Positions 15,929-25,180 of a stretch of DNA of 64,000 bases are shown piece after piece. The stretch is from contig DAOTVQ010000047.1 of assembly GCA_034436355.1 (NCBI GenBank), forward strand, positions 198,258 through 262,257, written 5' to 3'. The notes under the pieces were generated by a model. That model was given only the letters and a program-made list of their open reading frames with translations, had not been told where the DNA came from and ran no database searches. The stretch's first letter is position 1, and the number at the start of each line of letters is the position of its first letter. Source of the DNA: CP2-2F sp034436355. GTDB taxonomy: Bacteria > Chloroflexota > Anaerolineae > Aggregatilineales > UBA2796. Made by a program: the position numbers and the translations under genes.

Positions 15929-17912
15929 AGGAGCTTTCACGCCCTATACAGCGCGGCGCACCACAGCCGAATGGCTGGCGCTGGCGGCGCTTATGGCGTT
16001 GGCACTGCTGCTGCGGTTGGGAATGCCCGCTGTGGTTGAATTTAAGCAGGATGAGGCGAACCTCTCGCTTTTGGCGCGAGAGATGGCGCAAGGGCGCGCC
16101 TTTCCCCTGCACAGCATTGACTCTTCCGTGGGCATCCTTCAACCGCCGGCGCCTATCTACTACTTTTTGCCGCCCTACCTGCTCAGCAGCGATCCTCTCT
16201 TTGCAACGCAATACGTTGGGCTGATGGCTGCCCTTGCCGTGTTGCTCAGCTATTTCATCGCCCGCCGCTATTTTGGTGTGGCAGCGGCACTCGGCGCAGC
16301 GGCGCTCTTCGCGGCAAGCCCGTGGGCAGTCGTTTTTTCACGGAAGGTGTGGCCTGCCGATCAGCTTGCCCTGCTGACCGTCCTTACTTTCGGAGCAGGC
16401 TTGCTTGCTATGATCGAGGGCAAGCGTTGGGCGCAAGTCGTCTTCTTGCCTGCCCTTGCCCTTACCGGTCAGAATCACTACCTGAATTTCGTGCTGCTGC
16501 TGCCTGCTGGCTACCTGCTTTGGCAAGGGCGCCGCCGCCTGACGCGCTACTTCTGGCTTGGTGCGCTCATTGCCCTGATCATCAGCTTGCCCTTCCTGCT
16601 CGGGCCTGCCTTTGCTTCACTGGTAGAAGCGCTCACAAGTGGTGGGCTAGGGCGCTCGCAGTCGGCGCGCAGCCTTGCGCTGAGCGGTGAGGCGTGGTTA
16701 GGCTTTGCCGAGCTGCTCAGCGGCGCGCATTTGCCCGTTTGGGCAGGCGATTACCGCGCCCTGTTCTTAGAGCGGCTGCCGATCAGTGCCTTGCTGCCAA
16801 TCTTTCACAGCGTGGCGGCATTGGCGGCACTGAGCGTGCTTTGGTTAGCCTTTCGCAGCTTTCGGCAGCCTGATGCGCGCACGCCGATTGACGTGACGCT
16901 GCTGCTATGGCTGCTGTGTGCGCCGTTGGCGACTTCGATCACGTGGATTCCAGAGTTTAACGATCACTACTTGCTGCCTTCGCACGTGGCAGCCTATCTG
17001 TGCCTTGCTGCACTGATCAGCGATTGTGTGCGTGTGCTTGGCAAAGCACGCCGTGCTGTGCTTGCCATTGGCGGCTTTGCCCTGATCCTGATCATCAGCC
17101 TGCAAACATGGACTCAGCTTGCCCTGCTGGATTTTGTGGGCAAATATGCCACCCCAAATGGCTTTAGCACACCGCTGGGTATGTATGTTGCCGCACGGGA
17201 AGCCATTCTTGCCCAAAAGCCAACGCACGTCTTGGCGCGCTTGGATGGGCAGTATATTGGCTATAATGAGGGGGCGAGCGTGTGGAACTTTCTGCTGCAT
17301 GACGTGCCGACGGTGCGCTTTCTGCAAGCAGGCATTGAAGTTTATCCTTCTGTGCCAACGCTCTACATCTCGGATCGCTGCGATGGTGCGGATGGGCAGA
17401 CTTTCTATTGGCGGCGCGATCCGATCAGCAGCGTGCCAGAAGGCTGCTTTCACATCACCAACAGCGCGCCTACCTTTGATGGCAGCGCCTTTACGCCCCT
17501 GCCCAGCGCACAGCAAGGCGTGCGCTTTGCCAATTCAGCGCGGATCACTGCCTTCCGCTGGCAGCCTGACGCAGGCTGTTTGGCGTTGGTTTGGCAGGCA
17601 GATGCGCCTGCGCGTGGCACCGTCTCAGACTTTTTCCAGACCGCCGTTCACTTTTATAATGAAGCCGGCGAGCGGATTGCCGATGCAGACGGCTATTTTT
17701 GGAATGGGCGCTATTGGCGCAGTGGCGATCAGATCGTGCGGACGTTCTGTTCGGATGTGGCGCGGGCGAATGCTGAGTCGATCAGCACGGTGCGGATCGG
17801 GCTGTATACCATCGAGGATCGGCGCGATGGGCGGCTGTTTCACAACGTTGATGTGCTGGACGCAGATGGCACACCTATCGGACAACAGTTTGAGATTGGC
17901 TTGAAGTCTTAA
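15921..17912 (+). CDS. ArnT/PMT-like membrane glycosyltransferase (GT39/GT83 type)
   Basis: About 663 aa from the GTG at 15921; an ATG 45 nt upstream lies deeper in the preceding gene. FKQDEANLS near the N-terminus is the acidic DEA motif of the first extracytoplasmic loop that binds metal and the polyprenyl-phosphate sugar. GILQPPAPIYYFLPPYL and RRYFGVAAALGAAALFAASPWAVVFSR are also typical of the family. Roughly ten hydrophobic helices cover residues 20 to about 405; the last 230 residues are a soluble beta-rich extracytoplasmic part. The likely role is transfer of a lipid-linked sugar to a protein or glycan outside the membrane; the substrate is unknown. Confidence 0.8.
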   Translation: MPKGAFTPYTARRTTAEWLALAALMALALLLRLGMPAVVEFKQDEANLSLLAREMAQGRAFPLHSIDSSVGILQPPAPIYYFLPPYLLSSDPLFATQYVGLMAALAVLLSYFIARRYFGVAAALGAAALFAASPWAVVFSRKVWPADQLALLTVLTFGAGLLAMIEGKRWAQVVFLPALALTGQNHYLNFVLLLPAGYLLWQGRRRLTRYFWLGALIALIISLPFLLGPAFASLVEALTSGGLGRSQSARSLALSGEAWLGFAELLSGAHLPVWAGDYRALFLERLPISALLPIFHSVAALAALSVLWLAFRSFRQPDARTPIDVTLLLWLLCAPLATSITWIPEFNDHYLLPSHVAAYLCLAALISDCVRVLGKARRAVLAIGGFALILIISLQTWTQLALLDFVGKYATPNGFSTPLGMYVAAREAILAQKPTHVLARLDGQYIGYNEGASVWNFLLHDVPTVRFLQAGIEVYPSVPTLYISDRCDGADGQTFYWRRDPISSVPEGCFHITNSAPTFDGSAFTPLPSAQQGVRFANSARITAFRWQPDAGCLALVWQADAPARGTVSDFFQTAVHFYNEAGERIADADGYFWNGRYWRSGDQIVRTFCSDVARANAESISTVRIGLYTIEDRRDGRLFHNVDVLDADGTPIGQQFEIGLKS

Positions 17913-17919
17913 GGGTGCG

Positions 17920-17949
17920 TTGCGTCGAATCTAAGAAAAGTGCTATAAT
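17920..17949 (+). promoter_or_regulatory. Promoter of the GAF-PAS histidine kinase gene
   Basis: TTGCGT, an 18-nt spacer and a perfect TATAAT preceded by TGC (extended -10) lie 74 nt upstream of the GTG start, in the short space after the GT39-type gene. Confidence 0.6.
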
Positions 17950-18022
17950 GCGCGCAGACCTATCCGTGCGACATAGGCAAATTCTTTAAGCCCAAGCGAG
18001 ACTGCATTCAGGGAAGTGCCGC

Positions 18023-19621
18023 GTGACAATGAGTGAAGTTGCACCTTCAAGCCAGTCGGTAGATGAACTGCGTGAGCAGCTTAAGCAATATATGAGTGAG
18101 CAAGCACTGCTGCTAGAGATTACCCAACGCATTGCCAAAGGTGGCAGCCTTGAAAGCGTGCTGACGGATGTGGCACAGCTTGCTCAGCGTGGCTTACAAG
18201 CGGTTTGTTTGCGCTTTGTGGTAGGTAGCGGCACACCACAACACACCTACTATTCGGAAGGCAGTAATGGCGATTTAGCGCGCTTCGATGCACCCTTGCT
18301 CAACGCTGCCAGCCAGCAGGCGCTAGAAATCACCGATGGCACGCCTTTAGAAGGCGCTTTAAGTGCGCTGCGCCCAACCTTCAGTGCAGTGATCGCCCTG
18401 CCACTCACCGCCCGCGATATGCTGATGGGCGTGCTGTGGGTTGGCTATCATGCAGCACACACCTTCAGCGCTTGGGAACGCAACTTTTTGCAGTTGCTTG
18501 CCGCGCAGGCTGCCATCGCCATTGCCAACACCAACGCCTTTGAGGCAGCCCGTAAAGGGCGCGAACAGCTTTCCGCCATCCTGACCAGCAGCGTTGATCC
18601 GATCCTTGTGGTGGACGTGCGCGAGCAGATTTTGGTCTTTAACCCAGCGGCAGAGCGCGCCTTTGGCGTCAGCGCCGACCGTGTGATCGGTAATCAGTTG
18701 GCTGCCCTTGCCAGCATGACCGAGAGCGAGCCGTTGGTTGCTCTGCTGCGCGGCGAAGCCGAGAGCGCCGAAGGTATGGAATGGCAGAGCGCCGCCGGGC
18801 AAACCTTTGCGCCGCGCCTTTCTCAAATGCATGATGAGCATGGGCAGCGCAGTGGCAGCGTCTTGGTGCTGCGCGATATCACCCGCTATAAGAACCTGCG
18901 CGATAATCAGGCAGAATTCACCAGCACCGTCTCGCACGATCTACGCTTGCCGCTCACCTACATGAAAGGCTATGTAGATATGATGCCGATGGTCGGTGAG
19001 TTTAACGAACGCCAGCGCGCCTTTGCCGAAAAAATTCAGGGCGGCATCACCCAAATGAGCGACTTGGTTGAGAAAATTCTGGATGCCAGCCGCCTCGATC
19101 CCGAAGGCAACTACCGCTTGCACCGCGAGCCGTGTGACATCCTCAAGTTGGTGAGCGATGTGGTGAACACACACGCGGCTGCCGCTGAAAAAAGTGGGCA
19201 AACGCTCACCGCCGAGACCGCACAGAGCATTCCCGTGCTGCAACTGGACGATATGATGATGCGCCGCGCCTTGAACAACCTGACCGATAATGCCATTAAA
19301 TACACGCCGCAAGGTGGTAGCATCACGGTGCGCGCCCAAGTGCAGGATAACACACTGCTGCTCAGTGTGCAAGATAGCGGTAAGGGCATTAGCGAGGAAG
19401 ATCAGCGGACGCTTTTCACGCGCTTCCGCCGCGTCCGCACCAAAGATAACATCCGTGTGCGCGGCAACGGCTTGGGCTTATACATCGTCAAGCGCGTGGC
19501 GGAACTGCACGGTGGCGATGCCTGGGTGGAGAGCGTGGTTGGGCAAGGCAGCACCTTCCACATCAAGATACCAATGTCTGGCGCCAACCTGATCGGCAGC
19601 GGACGCCTGCAAGAGGGCTAA
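18023..19621 (+). CDS. Sensor histidine kinase, GAF-PAS-HisKA-HATPase
   Basis: 532 aa, no transmembrane helix. A short coiled start is followed by GAF (about 25-175), PAS (about 180-285, ILVVDVREQILVFNPAAERAFG), the H-box FTSTVSHDLRLPL with His305, and an ATPase domain with N-box NNLTDNAIKY, G1 DSGKGI and G2 GNGLGLYIV. It is a soluble kinase that would autophosphorylate His305 and pass the phosphate to a response regulator not found beside it. The GTG at 18023 sits 7 nt after AGGGAAG; an ATG two codons later is possible. It is followed after 10 nt by a RecB-like nuclease gene, probably in one transcript. Confidence 0.92.
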   Translation: MTMSEVAPSSQSVDELREQLKQYMSEQALLLEITQRIAKGGSLESVLTDVAQLAQRGLQAVCLRFVVGSGTPQHTYYSEGSNGDLARFDAPLLNAASQQALEITDGTPLEGALSALRPTFSAVIALPLTARDMLMGVLWVGYHAAHTFSAWERNFLQLLAAQAAIAIANTNAFEAARKGREQLSAILTSSVDPILVVDVREQILVFNPAAERAFGVSADRVIGNQLAALASMTESEPLVALLRGEAESAEGMEWQSAAGQTFAPRLSQMHDEHGQRSGSVLVLRDITRYKNLRDNQAEFTSTVSHDLRLPLTYMKGYVDMMPMVGEFNERQRAFAEKIQGGITQMSDLVEKILDASRLDPEGNYRLHREPCDILKLVSDVVNTHAAAAEKSGQTLTAETAQSIPVLQLDDMMMRRALNNLTDNAIKYTPQGGSITVRAQVQDNTLLLSVQDSGKGISEEDQRTLFTRFRRVRTKDNIRVRGNGLGLYIVKRVAELHGGDAWVESVVGQGSTFHIKIPMSGANLIGSGRLQEG

Positions 19622-19631
19622 GGCACCGTGC

Positions 19632-20471
19632 ATGACGCTTGATCTGCCACCTGCCTTTGCCTTCAGCCAATCGAGTCTACAAGACTTTGCCGATTGTCCG
19701 CGGCGCTTCCAACTGCGCTACCTGCTGGCGCAAGCCTATCCCGCGCCCATTGCCGAACCGCTTTTCGAAATAGACCGCACCATTGAGCGCGGCGAGCGCT
19801 TTCATGCCCTGATGGAGCGCTATTGGCGCGGTCTCCCGCTCTCCTCAGAGCGCATTGACCCTGATTTAGTAGACCTGTGGCAGGCATTTTTGGATAATCC
19901 GCCGCCGAATGTGCCACGCACCTTCCTTCGCCCTGAGTTCAGCGTAACCGTAAAACCTGCTTGGGCAAAGGGCGCCCGCCTAACCGCCAAGTACGACCTG
20001 CTGGCGTATGATCCTGATGGTGAGGCGCTCATTGTGGATTGGAAGACCAGCCGCCGCACGCCGCGCAACCGTCTAGACCGCCGCCTGCAAACGATCCTTT
20101 ATCCCCTGCTGCTGGTGGAAGCTACGCCACGCCTGTTCGGCGAGGCACTGCTACCAGAGCGCGTGCGGCTGCTGTATTGGTTTGGCGGTGAGGGCGGTGC
20201 CTTGGAGAGCTTTCCCTACAGTGCGGCGCGCTATGCCGACGATCAACGCTATATTGCCAGCTTGTTAGCGCGTTTGCACGCGCTGGCTGTGGCAGAATTT
20301 CCGCTTACGGCTGATCTGCGCTACTGCGCGCACTGCCAATATCGTTCGCTGTGTGAACGTGGCGAGAGTGCTGGCACCTTTGATGACCAAAGCGCCGAGG
20401 TGTTCCCCGATCTGGAAGAACTGCGCGAAGTGATTGCCGCCGCCGCCGCTTCAGACGATTTTGTGCTGTAA
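19632..20471 (+). CDS. RecB-like PD-(D/E)XK nuclease with probable Fe-S cluster
   Basis: 279 aa. The start FSQSSLQDFADCPRRFQLRYLL is the conserved N-terminus of the PDDEXK_1 (AddB/Cas4-like) family. The catalytic motif is in ALIVDWKTSRRTPRNRLDRRLQT, where Asp and Lys-x-x-Gln-like elements are recognisable. One Cys near residue 22 plus C-x2-C-x5-C near 230-245 (CAHCQYRSLC) would ligate a 4Fe-4S cluster, as in AddB and Cas4. No helicase partner or CRISPR array is nearby, so it is not a Cas4 in context. A role in DNA processing or repair is likely; exact substrate unknown. Confidence 0.85.
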   Translation: MTLDLPPAFAFSQSSLQDFADCPRRFQLRYLLAQAYPAPIAEPLFEIDRTIERGERFHALMERYWRGLPLSSERIDPDLVDLWQAFLDNPPPNVPRTFLRPEFSVTVKPAWAKGARLTAKYDLLAYDPDGEALIVDWKTSRRTPRNRLDRRLQTILYPLLLVEATPRLFGEALLPERVRLLYWFGGEGGALESFPYSAARYADDQRYIASLLARLHALAVAEFPLTADLRYCAHCQYRSLCERGESAGTFDDQSAEVFPDLEELREVIAAAAASDDFVL

Positions 20472-20556
20472 GCGCTCAGCCACACGCGGGCGGAGCTTGC
20501 CGAATTTGCAAACTTCAGGCATCCTGTTGCATTGTGCTTGATGACCTTAGGCTGCC

Positions 20557-20562
20557 TATAAT
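20557..20562 (+). promoter_or_regulatory. -10 element upstream of the interrupted channel-GAF gene
   Basis: A perfect TATAAT 39 nt before the GTG at 20601, with TTGTGC 19 nt upstream as a possible weak -35. Its place argues that transcription was designed to include the region before the in-frame TGA. Confidence 0.45.
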
Positions 20563-20600
20563 CATTAGTAGTGATTGCAGACTAATGAGGTTAGATAAGC

Positions 20601-20831
20601 GTGACCTTACTGAATTCGCAGCGGCTTCGCATCAAACAATGGACGTTTTGGGAATGCAGCATCCCGCTTTTGCACAAAATGCTGGCGGAACTCGATCAAG
20701 AGCTGGGCAAAGTGGTGAAGCAGTGACGGGCTGCCGAGCGCACCTTCAACCAACTGATCGCCGCTGGCGACCCACTCAGCATTGATGACACGCGCAACGA
20801 GATCGCGGCGCTCTGGCAGCGCCAAGAGCGT
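20601..20831 (+). pseudogene. Interrupted 5' segment of the channel-GAF gene (in-frame TGA at 20724-20726)
   Basis: In the same frame as the downstream gene, a GTG at 20601 follows GAGG (10 nt) and begins 41 codons ending at TGA (20724-20726). After the stop the frame stays open for 35 more codons directly into the ATG at 20832, and these codons read as charged amphipathic helix (RAAERTFNQLIAAGDP, IDDTRNEIAALWQRQER) that continues smoothly into RRKREIEAII of the downstream protein. Everything looks like one N-terminal cytosolic coiled region split by a nonsense change (CGA or TGG to TGA are single-base events) or a sequencing error. The 360 nt between the nuclease gene and 20832 hold nothing else apart from the -10. 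Confidence 0.55.
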
Positions 20832-23192
20832 ATGCTGCGCCGCAAGCGCGAAATTGAGGCGATCATCCGCCAAAAAACACTTGATGAGCGCATGATCGCG
20901 CTTGGGCGGCGCGTTGGCATCGGCGATCTGACGGCACTGCTGCGCTACATGCGTATTATCATCTTGACGGTCAGTGTTGCCGTCACGCTGTTGGCGCTCT
21001 TTCAGCCAAGCCCGCGTGAACGCCAACCTCTCGATCAAATTGATCTAATCTGTTCGCTATTGCTCTCTAGCGAGTTTGCCCTACGCCTATTGTTGGTCAA
21101 TCGGCGGTTAGCCTATTTCCGCAGCCGCGCCTTCGATATTCTCATCTCGCTGCCGCTGGTGGCGTTGCTTGCGCCCTTTGAGGCACTCAGCTTCACGGCG
21201 CGCTTCCTCACCCTGCTGCGTGTAGGGCGTTTGATCCGCCTGCTACTTGGCGAACGCAAAGATCGCGCTCAGGGCTTCCGCTTTTTGCGCGCCCCTGAGT
21301 TTGTGCTGCTTTACCGTGCCGCACTGACGGCGTTTGTGTTGGTGGCAATTGGCGCCGCTGCGCTGATGAGTGCTGAAGGGGTTGCTAACGCACGTTACAG
21401 CAACTTTGATGAGAACTTTTGGTGGGGCGTGCAAACCGTGCTGCTTGGCGAGCTAGATGGCACCCCAGAAAGCCTGCTCGGGCGGCTGATCACGATTGGC
21501 ATCGCGGTGCTCGGCGTCTCGCTGACCTCAATCCTGATCGCCACGATCACCAGCACCTTAGTCAACCTCTCTGCCGAATCGAGCGACCTTGAGCGCCAGC
21601 AAGAAGACATGCTGGCCAAACTCAATGAAATGCGCGTCCAGCTTGATCTGTTGACCAACGCACGGCAAGCAGCCATCCGCGCCGCAGCACGCATCAATTT
21701 TGCGCTTAGCAACGCCACAGAGAGCAACGGGAACTTGCTCGACTCAGTGATGCAGACGCTCACCACCGATTTTGGTTGCCAATACGCAGCGCTCTACACA
21801 TTAGATGAATCGAGCCGTGAAGTAGTGCTTTTAGCCTCACACGGCGCGCCAACCTTAGCACTAGAGCCGCGCATCGCCTTTGACTCAGGCATTGTCGGGC
21901 GCTGTGCAGCGTTGGCGCGGCGCGGCAGCAGTGGCGATCTGCCCGACTATGAGACCGAGCCGCTGCCTTTGGCAGATGGTGCTGCGCTGGGTGTGCCGCT
22001 TTATGTTCGGCGGGCTAAGCGTGTATGGGCGGTTGGCGTGCTGTATACCGTTGTGCCGCAAGCCTGGCTGCGCGATGAGCTAACGCGCCTGCTGCTGCTG
22101 GATGTTGGCATTGCACTGGCGCAATACCTCTACAGCCACGAGACCATTGAACGGCACGAGGCATTGCTTGCCAGCATCTCGGATTTGCAGGCGACAATGG
22201 AACAGGTAACCACGACGCTAGACTATGAGCAGATGCCCTTTGTGTTGGCGGGCGGCGCCAGTGCGCTGCTGAACGCAGATATGAGCAAGGTGATGCTGCT
22301 GGAGGATAACAAAACAACGCTGCGTGGTGTGGCGTGGCATGGCATGGAAGATGACTTAGGGCGTGCGCTCTTTAGCAATGTGGGCGAAGGCTTAAGCGGC
22401 TTGTGCGCGAAGACGGGCAATGCCGTCAAGAGCAGCAATTTGCTCACCGATCAGCGAGTGAACGAGAACAACAGCCAAGCGCGGCGGAGCGGAATGCGCT
22501 CTGAGTTATGCGTGCCAATCCGCGTGCGCGGCGAGATTCTGGGCGTGCTAAGCGTGATGAGCCGCACACACAAGCGCTTTTCGCAAGAAGAAGAATATCT
22601 GCTTGGCACGTTGGCAGGGCAAGCCGGCGCGGCACTGGAAAATGCGCGCATCTACGGCATCATGCAGCGCCAACTGACCATTGCACGCACCATGAAAGAG
22701 GTGAGCGACTATCTGAACCGCGTCACCGAAGAACAAACGGCGCTCCAATGGCTGCTTGGCAAAATTCGTCAGGCAGTGCCGCACGACAGCGCCTCTGTGT
22801 TGTTGGTGCAAGGCAAGGAACTGCGCCTTGCGGCTGCCTTCGGGTTTGCGGAAGGTGTGCTGCCTGCCAATTTGAGCTTCCCCATTGCCGAACACAAGCT
22901 CTTTCAAGAAGTTTCGTCACGGCGGCAGCCCGTTCTGGTTAAAGACACCCAAGCGCACGCTGAATGGTTGGGCGGACCCGTCAATTTTCGAAGTTGGATT
23001 GGCGTGCCGCTGATCGTTGAAGGCGTCTTGATTGGTTTGTTAGGCATTGACAGCCAAGCACCGAACGCCTTCACCCCTGAGGATACTGAGATTGCGGCGC
23101 GTTTCGGTGTGCAGATTGCCCTTGCCGTCCGCACTGCACGCCTCTATCGCCGCTTGGAAGATTGCGTAGCCGCCTCAGCGCTTGGTGGCTAA
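20832..23192 (+). CDS. Voltage-gated-channel-like membrane protein with three GAF domains
   Basis: 786 aa from the first ATG after an in-frame TGA; the native start is probably at 20601. Six hydrophobic segments follow the ion-channel plan: S1 about 41-58, S2 70-90, S3 100-118, an S4-like helix 119-140 with regularly spaced Arg (RFLTLLRVGRLIRLLLGER), S5 158-181, a pore-loop FWWGVQTVLLGELDG (195-209) and S6 217-243 with GVSLTSILIATITSTLV. The pore lacks the potassium filter TVGYGD. A coiled coil (246-275) links to GAF1 (about 300-435), GAF2 (455-605) and GAF3 (625-775). No kinase or cyclase output domain follows, so the GAFs may gate the membrane part. Restart at 20832 has no clear ribosome binding site. 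Confidence 0.8.
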   Translation: MLRRKREIEAIIRQKTLDERMIALGRRVGIGDLTALLRYMRIIILTVSVAVTLLALFQPSPRERQPLDQIDLICSLLLSSEFALRLLLVNRRLAYFRSRAFDILISLPLVALLAPFEALSFTARFLTLLRVGRLIRLLLGERKDRAQGFRFLRAPEFVLLYRAALTAFVLVAIGAAALMSAEGVANARYSNFDENFWWGVQTVLLGELDGTPESLLGRLITIGIAVLGVSLTSILIATITSTLVNLSAESSDLERQQEDMLAKLNEMRVQLDLLTNARQAAIRAAARINFALSNATESNGNLLDSVMQTLTTDFGCQYAALYTLDESSREVVLLASHGAPTLALEPRIAFDSGIVGRCAALARRGSSGDLPDYETEPLPLADGAALGVPLYVRRAKRVWAVGVLYTVVPQAWLRDELTRLLLLDVGIALAQYLYSHETIERHEALLASISDLQATMEQVTTTLDYEQMPFVLAGGASALLNADMSKVMLLEDNKTTLRGVAWHGMEDDLGRALFSNVGEGLSGLCAKTGNAVKSSNLLTDQRVNENNSQARRSGMRSELCVPIRVRGEILGVLSVMSRTHKRFSQEEEYLLGTLAGQAGAALENARIYGIMQRQLTIARTMKEVSDYLNRVTEEQTALQWLLGKIRQAVPHDSASVLLVQGKELRLAAAFGFAEGVLPANLSFPIAEHKLFQEVSSRRQPVLVKDTQAHAEWLGGPVNFRSWIGVPLIVEGVLIGLLGIDSQAPNAFTPEDTEIAARFGVQIALAVRTARLYRRLEDCVAASALGG

Positions 23193-23203
23193 TGTGAACA
23201 GCG

Positions 23204-24220
23204 CTACTTGCGGCGCGCCCGCCACCAGAGGATCGGCGCACAGAGCGCACGGCGCAGCCTGCGGCTAGGCAGATAGGCAACCAGTGCCAAGAGGTAGCTG
23301 CGCCAATCGTGGTAGCCCGTGATGCCTGCTTGCGTGGCACGCGCCGCGATCTCGCCTTCTACACGGCGGAAGGCTTGTCGCTGATGCGGCGTGCCTTCTA
23401 GGATCAGCGTTAGCAGGCTGCGGTAGAAAGCGCGCTTTAGCTCATGGGCAACACAGGCATAGGCAGCTTGCCGCTGCGCCACATCCTTGAAGTGATCGCT
23501 TTCTTCCAACGCCTTCAAATATTCCTCTGAGGCGGCGTACCAATCGCCAAGCTGCATGGCGTAGGACATGCTCTGCCCATGCACGCGATAGCTAAATGTA
23601 CAGCGCGCACTGCACGCCAAATAACCAAGACTGCTCAGGCGATACCACAGCAGCAGATCGGCATACAGCAGATTCCGCAGCGGCGGAATGCCGCCCAAGC
23701 GCACATAGTCCGCTGAGCGCATGACATAGCCCGTCGCAAAGCTCTCTAAGCGGCGCGTATGCAGCCCTAGCAGATATTCGTCGGCGCTTAGGCGCGGCGG
23801 AAAGGGCTTGCAGGGGCGGATCAGCACACCTTCGCTATCAATTAGGTTGAAATGCGTCAGCCACAGCGAGGCATCGGGCTGTGCTGTGATTAGCGCCGCG
23901 ATCTCTGCCAAGAAATCCGTGCCGAACAGGTCATCATGCCCAAGGATGGTCAGGTACTCACTCAGATCAAGCTGCAAAATGCGCGCCCAATTGCCCACAA
24001 TGTTCAGCGGTGGCTGATCAGGCGGCGTGCTGTGCAGCGTGATGCGCGGATCGTTCAGATAGCGCGCCACAAGCGCGGCTGTGCCATCCGTTGAGCCGCT
24101 TTCGAGGATGTGCAAGCGCCACCGCGAATAGCTTTGGGCAAGCACACTCTCGATTGCCGCACTAAGATAGCGCTCGCCATTACGCGTTGGGATCACAATG
24201 GAGAATTCAGGCGCGCTCAT
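23204..24220 (-). CDS. Family 2 glycosyltransferase
   Basis: 338 aa. The GT-A start FSIVIPTRNGERYLSAAIESVLAQSY and the STDGTAALV segment bind the nucleotide sugar; the metal-binding acidic motif is GHDDLF near residue 95. No transmembrane segment is evident apart from a basic tail. It should add one sugar to a lipid-linked glycan on the cytosolic face. Its ATG overlaps the stop of the methyltransferase gene by 4 nt (ATGA), so it is the last gene of a flippase-methyltransferase-GT2 operon on the minus strand. Confidence 0.9.
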   Translation of the reverse strand: MSAPEFSIVIPTRNGERYLSAAIESVLAQSYSRWRLHILESGSTDGTAALVARYLNDPRITLHSTPPDQPPLNIVGNWARILQLDLSEYLTILGHDDLFGTDFLAEIAALITAQPDASLWLTHFNLIDSEGVLIRPCKPFPPRLSADEYLLGLHTRRLESFATGYVMRSADYVRLGGIPPLRNLLYADLLLWYRLSSLGYLACSARCTFSYRVHGQSMSYAMQLGDWYAASEEYLKALEESDHFKDVAQRQAAYACVAHELKRAFYRSLLTLILEGTPHQRQAFRRVEGEIAARATQAGITGYHDWRSYLLALVAYLPSRRLRRALCAPILWWRARRK

Positions 24221-25167
24221 GCTGGCTTCCTGAAAATGAGCGTGTAGGCGCTGCCGCGTAAGCCTGTGCGCTCTAAAGGCATGGCAGCCAAGATCAGGGC
24301 GCGCAACGCGAGGCGAAACAAGCGCGCCTTTAGCCGTGAACTACGCGAGCGCGGCTGGTCAGCACTTTGCGGCAAACCAAGCGCCGCTTGAGCGCGCCCT
24401 TTACCAACCAGATTGATCAAACTGCTGCGCCATGCGCCATAGTTATGCCACGCTGCTTCAGCGCTGCTGGTTGTGCGGTGCAGCAAGGTAAGCCCATGCT
24501 TTTCGGCCAGCCCTTCCAAGAGCGCGACGGGCAATAGGTGAATATGGCGCGGTGCGTCAAGGTAGCCCCAGCGCCGACGGAACAGGCGGAAGGTCAGGGC
24601 TTGCGGATTGGGCGCCGCGATGATCAAAATGCCGTTCGGCTTCAGGTGTGCCGCCGCCTCTGCCAGCACATCCCACACATGCGGCAGATGCTCCACGACA
24701 TGCCACAAGCCGATCACGTCGTAGCTGCCCAGTGTTTTCAGCGCCTCAGCGGGCGCGGCGCTCTGAATAGTCGGAATACCTTCCGCATTAAGCGCTGCGA
24801 CGCAATCGGCGTCTAGCTCAATTGCCTCTGGTGCAAAACCTGCTTGCTTGGCAAGCCGCAGAAATGCGCCGTAAGAGGGACCGATCTCTAAGAGAGTTTT
24901 GCCCTGTGCATAGCGCTGCACATAGGCGAGTTTAATCGCCTCTAGGCGCGCATGGAAAGCACGTTCAGGCTCAGCCGGCTGCGCGTGATAATCACCGACA
25001 TAGTAAATGCTCAGATCAACAGGCAACGGATGTAGAAAGATAAGCCTGCAAGCGGTGCAGCGGTAGTAGGTGAACGCCTCTGCTGTGCTGTGGCGGTTAT
25101 CATCTTGGGCGCTTAGGAAAGGCAACGCCGCGCCGCTGCAATAGGTGCAAGGGATGGTTTCGGGCAT
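24217..25167 (-). CDS. SAM-dependent methyltransferase with N-terminal zinc-binding motif
   Basis: 316 aa from the ATG at 25167, supported by GGAG 10 nt upstream; a longer reading would overlap the flippase gene. CTYC and CTAC near residues 7 and 39 form a zinc ribbon, then YYCR-like spacing leads to a class I methyltransferase fold: LLEIGPSYGAFLRLAKQAG (SAM-binding), DVIGLWHVVEHLPHVWDVL and LIIAAPNPQALT. This layout is common in methyltransferases of O-antigen and exopolysaccharide clusters that modify sugars or lipid-linked intermediates. It sits between the flippase and GT2 genes. Confidence 0.85.
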   Translation of the reverse strand: MPETIPCTYCSGAALPFLSAQDDNRHSTAEAFTYYRCTACRLIFLHPLPVDLSIYYVGDYHAQPAEPERAFHARLEAIKLAYVQRYAQGKTLLEIGPSYGAFLRLAKQAGFAPEAIELDADCVAALNAEGIPTIQSAAPAEALKTLGSYDVIGLWHVVEHLPHVWDVLAEAAAHLKPNGILIIAAPNPQALTFRLFRRRWGYLDAPRHIHLLPVALLEGLAEKHGLTLLHRTTSSAEAAWHNYGAWRSSLINLVGKGRAQAALGLPQSADQPRSRSSRLKARLFRLALRALILAAMPLERTGLRGSAYTLIFRKPA

Positions 25168-25180
25168 AAGAGCATCTCCA

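Noticed and set aside
19632..20471. Cas4 of a CRISPR system
   Set aside because: The nuclease has Cas4-like cysteines, but no repeats, spacers or other cas genes occur in the window.
20724..20726. TGA read as selenocysteine
   Set aside because: No bacterial SECIS-like hairpin is visible right after it, and the residue would lie in a charged cytosolic helix rather than an active site.
20534..20785. Open frame of about 83 codons ahead of the channel-GAF gene
   Set aside because: It is in another frame from the amphipathic continuation described above, has no ribosome binding site and no protein-like composition.
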